NCBI GenBank assembly: GCA_026421135.1
Contig: JAPKCR010000199.1
Location: 1 to 5,533 of the forward strand
Source: Sulfitobacter sp.
GTDB lineage: Bacteria > Pseudomonadota > Alphaproteobacteria > Rhodobacterales > Rhodobacteraceae
Direction of reading: 5' to 3'
DNA: 5,533 nucleotides
Shown here: positions 1-5,296 of the stretch, piece after piece
Layout: each line of letters begins with the position of its first letter
How positions within the stretch are numbered: position 1 is the first letter of the stretch
Made by a program: the position numbers and the translations under genes
The notes under the pieces: model-generated
The model's database searches: none
What the model saw: the letters and a program-made list of their open reading frames with translations, nothing else
Told to the model about the DNA's origin: nothing

Positions 1-394
1 GACTGTCGATATTCATTAACCTTAAGGCTTGCCCTGTATTCAAAACTCCTTTGAATTGAGGGTGTTTGTCGATGAAGGCATCCAGAATCGCACCAAGCTG
101 TATGTCTGTCAGGCTTTGCCCCAGCTTGTCCTTACGATCACTGTTACGAAAGGCTTGATATGCCTTTTTATCGCTATCGGCATTGATCCCCATCAGGACT
201 AGGAGTTTAACGTATGCCCTCTGTTGTTCTTTCGTCGTGATAACATCAGGCAGTTTTAATTCTCCAAGGTCATACGGATCATCAGCCAATCTGACACCTA
301 GTTCATTCGACAATAGGTTGGGATGGAAGGCTTTGAAGTCCACTTCCAGCGTTGGCTTGTCGTTGATATCTGACGCCCAGAAGCGGGAGATCAT
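1..394 (-). CDS. C-terminal part of a DNA-polymerase-A-like hypothetical protein; 5'-truncated, runs off the left edge
   Basis: Read on the minus strand, this frame stays open for about 131 codons from an ATG at 394 down to the window edge. A TGA lies two codons upstream of that ATG (400-398) and no convincing Shine-Dalgarno sequence precedes it. The stretch EVDFKAFHPNLL (about residues 18-29) resembles polymerase A motif A (D-hydrophobic-S-x-x-E/H). QQRAYVKLLVLMGINA resembles the motif B helix (R-x3-K). The segment LRLMNIDS near the edge is what I remember as preceding a motif C-like HDS in a family of uncharacterised bacterial proteins. Family members start far upstream, so the N-terminal half is probably lost and this is likely a fragment. 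That the frame is coding is well supported by its composition and motifs. The polymerase relationship is my inference from motif shape and order. Confidence 0.5.
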   Translation of the reverse strand, partial: MISRFWASDINDKPTLEVDFKAFHPNLLSNELGVRLADDPYDLGELKLPDVITTKEQQRAYVKLLVLMGINADSDKKAYQAFRNSDRKDKLGQSLTDIQLGAILDAFIDKHPQFKGVLNTGQALRLMNIDS

Positions 395-640
395 TAATCA
401 GGTCAGGTTGCCGCAAGAGGTGCTGCTATGACTGGGGACCGTAAATGGCGGCTAGCAAGGGGTCTGGACTAACCCCACAAAAACACCCCGTCCGGCTTCC
501 CATCGCGGGAGGTTGGGCGGGGGCCAGTGACAGCTATTTTTTTTGGGAGGAAGGGCTGCAACAAGTGCAGACATTAGTACCAATCGTAGCGAACAGCAGC
601 AATAAACCAAAACTGACTGAGCTGCGGCATGTACATCCTG
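395..640. other. Gene-free spacer between broken genes
   Basis: I see no convincing gene here on either strand. The plus frame 445-693 has no recognisable domain and its tail is translated repeat sequence. Two small inverted repeats are visible. GGGGT (459-463) and ACCCC (472-476) enclose an 8-nt loop, and CTTCCC (496-501) can pair with GGGAGG (507-512) with one wobble. A run of eight T lies at about 537-544 without a strong stem in front of it. Position 395-400 is where homology to the left-hand protein stops, so a recombination junction probably lies near there. The part from about 550 onward may belong to the same longer repeat as the segment at 641-700, but that cannot be shown from one copy. 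Confidence 0.4.
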
Positions 641-700
641 GCACTAAGGGCGGGGAGCGAACCTTCGCTGCGCTCTGCACCAAGTTCCGCTAAGCGGACA
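641..700 (-). repeat. Dispersed repeat, copy A, at the 5' break of the oxidoreductase fragment
   Basis: Minus-strand bases 671-648 form a 24-nt core, GCAGCGAAGGTTCGCT followed by CCCCGCCC. It matches 20 of 24 positions of the core at 5122-5099. Beside it, TCCGC-TAA-GCGGA (686-698) is a small perfect inverted repeat, as often found in short intergenic elements. The segment ends just before recognisable oxidoreductase sequence begins at about 710 and replaces that gene's normal start. Similar GCGGACCTTCGCTGC-type sequences are, to my memory, abundant between genes in Rhodobacteraceae. That recollection should be tested by a genome search. Confidence 0.45.
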
Positions 701-709
701 AAGCCGGCT

Positions 710-1030
710 TGTGCAGTCGCAGCTATTGCTCACGCCAATAGTCTTGTCGAAGTCGAGTTGGATCAGCCACAGATCAAACCAAATGACTTACTGGTGAGGG
801 TCAAGGCCGTCTCTGTGAACCCTGCGGATGCCAAGATCCGAATCCGCTCTGCCAAAGACCCGCAGCCCGAGGCAAGAATTCTCAGATATGACGCGGTGGG
901 TATCGTTGAGGAAATCGGCGATGCGGTAGAAGGATTCAAAACCGGAGATCGCGTTTGATACGCGGGTGACGTTACCCGCAAAGGCTCGAATGCTGAATTG
1001 CAGGCCGTCGATGCGCGGATCGTTTCCCAT
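710..1030 (+). pseudogene. N-terminal fragment of a zinc-type alcohol dehydrogenase / quinone oxidoreductase (MDR superfamily) with an in-frame TGA
   Basis: The translation resembles the N-terminal GroES-like domain of MDR oxidoreductases. It shows AHANSLVEVELDQP, then DLLVRVKAVSVNPADAKIR, then RYDAVGIVEEIGDAVEGFKTGDRV. After GDRV comes a TGA at 956-958, and the same frame continues with YAGDVTRKGSNAELQAVDARIV, which fits the family pattern GDxV(F/W)YAGDxTRxGSNAE. A single nonsense change at a Phe or Trp position therefore explains the stop. The normal start is missing, since the first residues derive from repeat sequence; an ATG at 629 would add a non-homologous leader. The NAD(P)-binding Rossmann domain is absent because the sequence passes into a LysR gene at about 1022-1034. 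About 100 of the usual 320-340 residues remain, so the fragment should not be enzymatically active. Confidence 0.7.
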
Positions 1031-1624
1031 GTGGCTGAGTTTTTGGAAAAGCACCCGAATATCGAACTCAAACTTAGCCTAAGCGACAACATCGTCGACA
1101 TTGTCGAAATGGGATTTGATCTGGCCATTCGCGTTGGGTCACTGACCTCCTCAACTTTGCTGGCAAGAAAGCTGGCAGAAAATCCGCGCATCCTTGTGGC
1201 CTCACCTGAGTATCTAAAGAAGCATAGCGTGCCGCAATTACCGCAAGATCTGAGCGCTCATAAATGTGTTGTTCTCGGGGAAACGAAGGTTTGGCATCTG
1301 GGTGACAAAAGCGGACTTATCGAAGATATAAAGGTCAGTGGGCCCTTCACGACAAATTTAGGCGACGCTGTCACTGAGACAATCATTGATGGTCTAGGCA
1401 TCGGGATGAAGTCGATCTGGGACGTAAGAGAACAAGTTGCCAAGGGTGAACTTGAACCGAAGTATTATAACCTAAAAACGTATGTCGGCTTCGCCATGAA
1501 CGCGCCACCAAGTGTTTCTGCGAAAGCAAAAGTTCGCTTGGAGCCCAATGTGACTGATGCTGCACCTCGCACGAATGGCCGCTCTGCAGCAAACTTCTTG
1601 GCTTTGCCTACCCAACGCTTTTGA
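1031..1624 (+). pseudogene. LysR-type regulator fragment: effector-binding domain only, fused in frame to the oxidoreductase fragment
   Basis: The fragment begins at VAEFLEKHPNIELKLSLSD and shows the usual course of a LysR substrate-binding domain. Landmarks are GFDLAIRVGSLTSSTLLARKL, then ILVASPEYLKKH, then PQDLSAHKCVVL, then GLGIGMKSIWDV. The roughly 90-residue N-terminal winged helix-turn-helix and its linker are missing, so it cannot bind DNA as a normal LysR protein. An ATG at 998 would give a 208-residue ORF, but its first dozen residues are oxidoreductase sequence. At the 3' end LysR-like sequence can be followed to about KAKVR (1522-1536). The last 27 or so residues have no family likeness and look like translated repeat or intergenic DNA. 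The ORF overlaps the 3' end of the convergent mdeB-like gene by 17 bases. Partial effector-domain activity is conceivable but unlikely. Confidence 0.72.
1523..1600 (+). repeat. Possible dispersed repeat, copy B, at the 3' end of the LysR fragment
   Basis: Plus bases 1523-1546, ending AAAGTTCGCTTGGAGCCC, match 18 of 24 positions of the core read on the minus strand at 5122-5099. Part of this match overlaps codons for K-V-R, a normal LysR C-terminal motif, so some similarity may be coincidental or may mark the homology used for recombination. The following bases to about 1600 include a GCTGCA/TGCAGC inverted pair and do not resemble LysR coding sequence. This is weaker than copies A and C. Confidence 0.3.
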
Positions 1625-3992
1625 TGTGTGGGATCTGCCTACCAAGTGACAGCTCGCTTGCGGAACTGACCAGCGCGTCGGCGTCGATCCGAAAGTGCCT
1701 ATATAGATCAGCGATAGAGCCCGTTTGCCCAAAGTGTTCGACCCCGTGCGAGATCGTTTGATGCCCCCAAACACCGCCGAGCCATGACAGTGTTGCGGGA
1801 TGGCCGTCGATGACGGTGATCAGGACGCAGTTGCGTGGCAAGCCTTGTAGCAGGGTTTCGATATGCGAGGCGGCAGCCTTTGTGCCGTTCGCCCGCGCTC
1901 GCTGCGCGGCCGTCCAGCCTGCGTTCAAGCGGTCAGCGGATGTCACGGCCAATACGCCGACATCGCGGCGGCATTCTCCGATTATGCCCGCTGCCTTGAT
2001 GGCTTCTGGCGCAACTGCCCCTTGGTAGGCGATAACCACTTCGCAGTTTGGACCAGGTTCACGCAGCCAGTAAGCTCCATCGATTGCGCCCTGCTTAAAG
2101 GCATCATCGACACGCTTGCCGGGTTGTTCAATCGGATTTGTGGTCAGACGCAAATAGACCGATCCTCCGGTTTCGTCCCGCAGCCATGTGCGCTCGTCGG
2201 GATCGCTTTCGCCGTCTTTTTGGAGGTGGTTGAAAGACCATTCCATGATGGCCGCCAGCTCATCCGCAAAGGCTGGTTCGAACGCAGCAAGGCCGTCTTG
2301 GGACATACCGATCAGCGGGGATGCGATGGATTGGTGCGCGCCGCCCTCATAAGACAACGTGACGCCCGACGGCGTGCCGACGATCATAAACCGCGCGTCC
2401 TGATAGCAGGCATAGTTCAGGGCATCCAAGCCGCGAGACACGAACGGATCATAAACCGTGCCGATGGGAATGAGGCGTTTTCCAAACACCGAATGCGACA
2501 GGCCAGCCGCCGCCAGAAGCAAGAACAGGTTCATCTCTGCGATGCCCAGTTCGATATGTTGGCCCTCTGGCGTGAACTCCCATTTCGCGGTCGACGGGAT
2601 GTTTTCTGTTTTGAACGTGTCTTCTTGGTGGTCGCGCGCGAACAGTTTCCGACGGTTTACCCACGGACCAAGGTTGGTCGTGCCGGTCACGTCAGGTGAT
2701 GTTGTTACGATACGTTTAGCGAGTTTGCTGTCACCCTTGGACAGGTTGTCGAGGATCTTGCCAAACGCCATCTGGGTCGAGATTTCGCGATCAGATGTTA
2801 GCTCGATTATTGGGACATCAATGGTATCGTCAAAGTAGCGACGCGGACCTTTGGCGAAGAACGGTGTCTTTTTTAGCTCGGATTCAAACGCGGCGGGGTC
2901 GGCTATGTTCGCGAACTTGTCCCACTCTTGGCCATGCGCGACGCCCATATGACCCTGCCATTCACCCATTTGGGTTTTGTTCATCAAGCCGCCGTGGTTG
3001 TCTTTGTGGCCTGCAATCGGCGTGCCCCATCCCTTGATGGTATAGGCTAGGAAACAGACGGGGCGGTCGTGGTCGATCGAGTCGAATGTATCGGCCATCG
3101 TCTGCACGCAGTTGCCGCCCAAGTTTTCCATCAATTCGGCAAGCTCTGCATCGCTGCGTCGTTCTATCAGTGCAGTGACATCGCCCTGATCGCCAAGCGC
3201 ATCCATGAGGCGTTCGCGCCAAACGGCTCCGCCCATGAATGTCAGCGCAGAGTACAATTGGTTCGGGCAGTCATCGATCCATTGGCGCAGTTTACCGCCG
3301 CCAGATTCCTCGAATGCCGCGCGTTGTAGATGACCGTATTTGACCCGGACAACGTCCCAACCGAAGGCATCAAAAATCTGCTCAACCCGCTTGAAAAGAC
3401 CCTCGCGCACAACGCCATCAAGCGACTGGCGGTTATAATCGATGATCCACCAGCAGTTGCGCAGATCGTTCTTCCAGCCCTCTTGCAGAGCTTCGTAGAT
3501 GTTGCCTTCGTCCAGCTCTGCATCGCCCACAAGCGCGATCATCCGGCCCATTTTCTGATTAGCGCCCCAAGACTTGGCTTGGATGTAGTCCTGCACGATT
3601 GACGCGAACGACGTGACCGCGACGCCGAGACCAACCGAGCCTGTCGAAAAATCCACATCGTCGATATCTTTGGTGCGCGACGGGTAACTTTGCACGCCGC
3701 CGTAACCGCGAAAGTTCTCCATCTTCTCGCGCGTTTGATTGCCCATCAAATACTGGATCGCGTGGAAAATCGGCGAGGCGTGGGGTTTGACCGCGACCCG
3801 ATCTTCGGGCCGCAACGTCTGGAAGTACAACGCCGTCATTATCGATACCATCGACGCAGATGACGCCTGATGTCCGCCCACCTTGATGCCATCCGCCTTG
3901 GGGCGAATGTGATTGGCATTGTGGATCATCCAGTGGGACAACCACAACAGCCGCTGTTCAATGGTCTTCAGCGTTTGGGCATTCAGAGACAT
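1608..3992 (-). CDS. mdeB: Thiamine-diphosphate-dependent 2-oxoacid dehydrogenase E1 (AceE/MdeB-like; probable 2-oxobutyrate dehydrogenase E1)
   Basis: The 794-residue protein has the single-chain E1/transketolase fold order. GGHQASSASMVSIMTALYF (39-57) matches the GGHxASxxS segment of AceE. GDAELDEG (156-163) through IDYNRQSLDG (184-193) is the ThDP/Mg motif, GD-x-N spaced about 30 residues. TIKGWG lies at 318-323, and ELGIAEMN (481-488) carries the catalytic cofactor-activating Glu486. SYEGGAHQS (547-555) is the second-domain loop with a conserved His. I chose the ATG at 3992 because AAGGA lies 8 bases upstream; a GTG at 4022 would add ten residues without such a site. AceE-type enzymes decarboxylate pyruvate or 2-oxobutyrate and pass the acyl group to a lipoyl E2 in the cytoplasm. 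Beside an Lrp regulator and a methionine gamma-lyase fragment, 2-oxobutyrate is the likelier substrate. It is about 90 residues shorter than E. coli AceE, mainly at the N-terminus. Pyruvate is the alternative substrate. Confidence 0.85.
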   Translation of the reverse strand: MSLNAQTLKTIEQRLLWLSHWMIHNANHIRPKADGIKVGGHQASSASMVSIMTALYFQTLRPEDRVAVKPHASPIFHAIQYLMGNQTREKMENFRGYGGVQSYPSRTKDIDDVDFSTGSVGLGVAVTSFASIVQDYIQAKSWGANQKMGRMIALVGDAELDEGNIYEALQEGWKNDLRNCWWIIDYNRQSLDGVVREGLFKRVEQIFDAFGWDVVRVKYGHLQRAAFEESGGGKLRQWIDDCPNQLYSALTFMGGAVWRERLMDALGDQGDVTALIERRSDAELAELMENLGGNCVQTMADTFDSIDHDRPVCFLAYTIKGWGTPIAGHKDNHGGLMNKTQMGEWQGHMGVAHGQEWDKFANIADPAAFESELKKTPFFAKGPRRYFDDTIDVPIIELTSDREISTQMAFGKILDNLSKGDSKLAKRIVTTSPDVTGTTNLGPWVNRRKLFARDHQEDTFKTENIPSTAKWEFTPEGQHIELGIAEMNLFLLLAAAGLSHSVFGKRLIPIGTVYDPFVSRGLDALNYACYQDARFMIVGTPSGVTLSYEGGAHQSIASPLIGMSQDGLAAFEPAFADELAAIMEWSFNHLQKDGESDPDERTWLRDETGGSVYLRLTTNPIEQPGKRVDDAFKQGAIDGAYWLREPGPNCEVVIAYQGAVAPEAIKAAGIIGECRRDVGVLAVTSADRLNAGWTAAQRARANGTKAAASHIETLLQGLPRNCVLITVIDGHPATLSWLGGVWGHQTISHGVEHFGQTGSIADLYRHFRIDADALVSSASELSLGRQIPHIKSVG

Positions 3993-4000
3993 GGCATCAT

Positions 4001-4005
4001 TCCTT
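4001..4005 (-). promoter_or_regulatory. Ribosome binding site of the mdeB-like gene
   Basis: Minus-strand AAGGA lies 8 bases before the ATG at 3992-3990. It decides between that start and the upstream GTG at 4022-4020, whose preceding bases (TTGTTCC) lack a comparable site. Confidence 0.6.
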
Positions 4006-4040
4006 TTGAACTTGAGTAACACGGAACAAGAAGCGTTTCC

Positions 4041-4057
4041 TTGCGTTATCAGCGCAA
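4041..4057. promoter_or_regulatory. Inverted repeat, candidate Lrp-type operator
   Basis: TTGCG (4041-4045) and CGCAA (4053-4057) form a 5-bp inverted repeat around TTATCAG. It abuts the -10 box and covers the predicted transcription start of the mdeB-like gene. The position suits a regulator acting on both divergent genes. Lrp-family proteins often bind imperfect palindromes of about 15-17 bases beside their own gene. It could also fold as a small hairpin in the leader RNA. Confidence 0.35.
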
Positions 4058-4058
4058 T

Positions 4059-4086
4059 ATTATAGACATTGAGTGAATTACGGCAA
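4059..4086 (-). promoter_or_regulatory. Sigma-70-type promoter of the mdeB-like gene
   Basis: On the minus strand TTGCCG (4086-4081) and a perfect TATAAT (4064-4059) are separated by 16 bases. The predicted start of transcription is near 4050-4053, giving a leader of about 60 bases before the ATG at 3992. Nothing comparable is visible for the divergent regulator on the plus strand. Confidence 0.55.
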
Positions 4087-4111
4087 AATTGGGTAAAATC
4101 TAGTGAATACC
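4068..4111. promoter_or_regulatory. Two AGTGAAT direct repeats 30 bases apart, candidate activator sites
   Basis: ATTGAGTGAATTAC (4068-4081) and ATCTAGTGAATACC (4098-4111) share AT-x-x-AGTGAAT at a spacing of exactly 30 bases, close to three helical turns. One lies between the -10 and -35 boxes of the mdeB-like promoter, the other just upstream of -35 and over the start codon of the regulator. Same-face repeats of this kind fit oligomeric Lrp-family binding. This is inferred from layout only. Confidence 0.3.
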
Positions 4112-4570
4112 ACCAAACTTGACGACACAGACATTCGAATCCTGCGTTTCTTGCAGAAGGACGGGCGGCTATCGATCAACGACCTGAGCGAAGCCGTAGG
4201 TTTGAGTGCGACCCCAGTGGCCCGGCGCGTAAAACGGCTTGAACAAACAGGTGTCATTGCCGGATATTGCGCGTTGCTGGATGAAGAAAAGCTGGGATTT
4301 GACGTCTCTGTCTTTGTATCCGTCCAACTTGATAAGCAGGTTGATAATGCTCTAGCCGCATTTGAAAAAGCGATCCAAACAATGCCAGAAGTCGTGGATT
4401 GTTGGTTGATGACGGGCAATCGCGACTACTTGTTAAAGGTCGTAACGTCGGGGTTGAAGGGGTTTGAGCAATTCCTAGTTGGTCGCCTGACCAAAATAGA
4501 CGGCGTTTCGTCCATCGAGTCGTCCATCCCGCTGCGCAACGTAAAGACTGGAATATCGAGAGCGCCGTGA
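4103..4570 (+). CDS. mdeR: Lrp/AsnC-family transcriptional regulator (MdeR-like)
   Basis: The 155-residue length is typical of Lrp proteins. KLDDTDIRILRFLQKDGRLS (5-24) leads into the winged helix-turn-helix LSEAVGLSATPVARRVKRLE (28-47), then GVIAGYCALLD and a RAM (ACT-like) effector domain from about 67 to 145. The effector-pocket strand TGNRDYLLKV lies at 104-113. The GTG at 4103 is the first possible start, since an in-frame TAG sits immediately upstream at 4100-4102, and it reproduces the usual N-terminus. Its ribosome site is weak (GGGTAAA, nine bases upstream). It is divergent from the AceE/MdeB-like gene. In Pseudomonas putida an Lrp-type MdeR adjoins mdeA and mdeB and activates them with methionine. 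By analogy this protein probably senses methionine or a related amino acid and controls the shared intergenic region. Family assignment is firm; the MdeR identity rests on context. Confidence 0.82.
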   Translation: MNTTKLDDTDIRILRFLQKDGRLSINDLSEAVGLSATPVARRVKRLEQTGVIAGYCALLDEEKLGFDVSVFVSVQLDKQVDNALAAFEKAIQTMPEVVDCWLMTGNRDYLLKVVTSGLKGFEQFLVGRLTKIDGVSSIESSIPLRNVKTGISRAP

Positions 4571-4585
4571 AACGCTCTCGATTTT
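4555..4585 (+). terminator. Intrinsic terminator overlapping the stop codon of the Lrp-type gene
   Basis: ATCGAGAGCG (4555-4564) and CGCTCTCGAT (4573-4582) form a perfect 10-bp stem with an 8-base loop, followed by TTTT. The TGA stop (4568-4570) lies in the loop, so the stem begins inside the coding region. The minus-strand side has no T-run, so it should stop transcription mainly in the plus direction. Confidence 0.65.
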
Positions 4586-4628
4586 GGTCATCCTACGGCC
4601 CTAGATACGTCTGTACCAAAGTCTTCCT

Positions 4629-5090
4629 TTAGGCTGCGGTTCGGATCGGCATTTGAGGTAAGGCCTGTGCGAGATCGGCAAGAATATCGTCCACACCTTC
4701 AAGGCCAATCGACAGCCGAACGAAGCAATCTCTGATCCCATGTTCGGCCAATTCTTCACTGGAATAGGTCGAATGCGTCATGTTGGCAGGGTGCTGCACC
4801 AAGGTCTCCGCATCGCCCAAAGAAACAGCACGTGAAATCAATACCAGCCTGTTCATCATGTCGATGCCAGCTTGTTTGCCACCCGTCAATTCAAAGGCAA
4901 TCATACCGCCAAACTGTGACATTTGTTGCTGTGCCAAATCGTGCTGTTCGAAACTCTCCAGCCCTGGGTACCATACTTTTTCAACGGCCGAGGATTCCTC
5001 TAGCATCAAGGCAACCGTTGCCGCACTGCTGCAATGACGATCCATGCGCAGCTCAAGCGTTTTAAGCCCGCGCAGCAAGAAAAGCAAATT
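4629..5090 (-). pseudogene. mdeA: Methionine gamma-lyase, C-terminal fragment
   Basis: From about LLRGLKTLELRMDRHC to its natural end the translation closely follows the C-terminal domain of L-methionine gamma-lyase, a PLP enzyme of the Cys/Met metabolism family. Landmarks are VWYPGLESFEQHDLAQQQM, then GGMIAFELTGGKQAG, then LISRAVSLGDAETLVQHPAN, then MTHSTYSSEE, then VRLSIGLEGVDDILADL. The Arg in VRLSIGLE corresponds to the substrate-carboxylate-binding arginine and is kept. About the first 250 of some 400 residues are missing, including the PLP-binding lysine and the active-site Tyr and Cys, so no lyase activity is expected. The frame stays open upstream to a TTG at 5153, but those 20 or so residues are translated repeat. 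Homology stops near 5085-5095, directly at repeat copy C. It is convergent to the Lrp-type gene. Cystathionine gamma-lyase or synthase is possible, but LISRAVSLGDAETL and the neighbours favour methionine gamma-lyase. Confidence 0.82.
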
Positions 5091-5098
5091 CACAGGTT

Positions 5099-5140
5099 GG
5101 GCTCGAAGCGGACCTTCGCTGCAAAAACCACCAATGTCCG
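5099..5140 (-). repeat. Dispersed repeat, copy C, at the break of the methionine gamma-lyase gene
   Basis: The core GCAGCGAAGGTCCGCT followed by TCGAGCCC (minus strand, 5122-5099) matches 20 of 24 positions of copy A and 18 of 24 of copy B. It directly precedes the first recognisable lyase codon, so it marks the deletion or recombination junction. Upstream on the minus strand, CCAAACCGGACATTGG (about 5144-5129) may belong to the same element. Confidence 0.45.
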
Positions 5141-5186
5141 GTTTGGGGAGCAAGCCACAATCATCACTCTAAACAGACTCATAACT

Positions 5187-5208
5187 CGGGACCGCTTTTA
5201 GGACCATT
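5187..5208 (+). repeat. 22-bp direct repeat, left copy, with two phased GGGACC-type boxes
   Basis: CGGGACCGCTTTTAGGACCATT differs from the sequence at 5353-5374 at one position. GGGACC begins at 5188 and AGGACC at 5200, a 12-base step. It lies 61 bases left of a tRNA-3'-end-like sequence and could be an arm-type recombinase site. Confidence 0.6.
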
Positions 5209-5239
5209 CTTGATCAAGCGGCATGTCGTAAGTATTTAT

Positions 5240-5262
5240 AATTGCATAGATAAATTGCGTAG
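5240..5262 (+). repeat. Short tandem-like repeat AATTGCRTAG
   Basis: AATTGCATAG (5240-5249) and AATTGCGTAG (5253-5262) are 10-base direct repeats with one mismatch, offset by 13 bases. They lie immediately before the tRNA-like 3' end, where core-adjacent recombinase or accessory-factor sites would be expected. Confidence 0.4.
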
Positions 5263-5269
5263 TAGACTG

Positions 5270-5285
5270 CCTCTTCTGGGCACCA
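5270..5285 (+). other. tRNA 3'-end remnant, possible att core
   Basis: CCTCTTCTGGGCACCA reads as the end of a tRNA gene: T-stem 3' strand CCTCT, acceptor 3' strand TCTGGGC, discriminator A and encoded CCA. It resembles alphaproteobacterial tRNA-Leu genes as I remember them. No T-loop (TTCGANT) or other tRNA part precedes it, so this is not a tRNA gene. Such 3'-end duplicates are typical of cores left by tyrosine-recombinase integration into tRNA genes. The match is short and comes from memory. Confidence 0.35.
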
Positions 5286-5296
5286 CCACAACCTTC

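Noticed and set aside
435..440. Isolated GGGACC near the left breakpoint
   Set aside because: A single six-base match with no neighbour at a 12-base step; expected by chance in a window this size.
445..693. Plus-strand open frame of 82 codons
   Set aside because: No recognisable domain, and its end is translated repeat sequence (copy A).
1555..1590. GCTGCA/TGCAGC stem as a terminator for the mdeB-like gene
   Set aside because: The stem is only 6 bp with a loop of 20 or more bases and no T-run on the minus strand.
1863..2699. Long plus-strand open frame of 278 codons
   Set aside because: It lies entirely antisense to the mdeB-like gene, shows no domain, and its length follows from the codon bias of the opposite strand.
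4020..4022. GTG start for the mdeB-like protein, giving 804 residues
   Set aside because: It lacks a good ribosome site, and the ATG at 3992 has AAGGA at 8 bases and a family-like N-terminus.
4479..4494. TTGGTC-GCCT-GACCAA hairpin
   Set aside because: Well inside the regulator's coding region, with no T-run; explained by the codons for the conserved C-terminal part.
5251..5285. A tRNA gene
   Set aside because: Only the last 16 bases look like tRNA; no T-loop, anticodon arm or D-arm precedes them.
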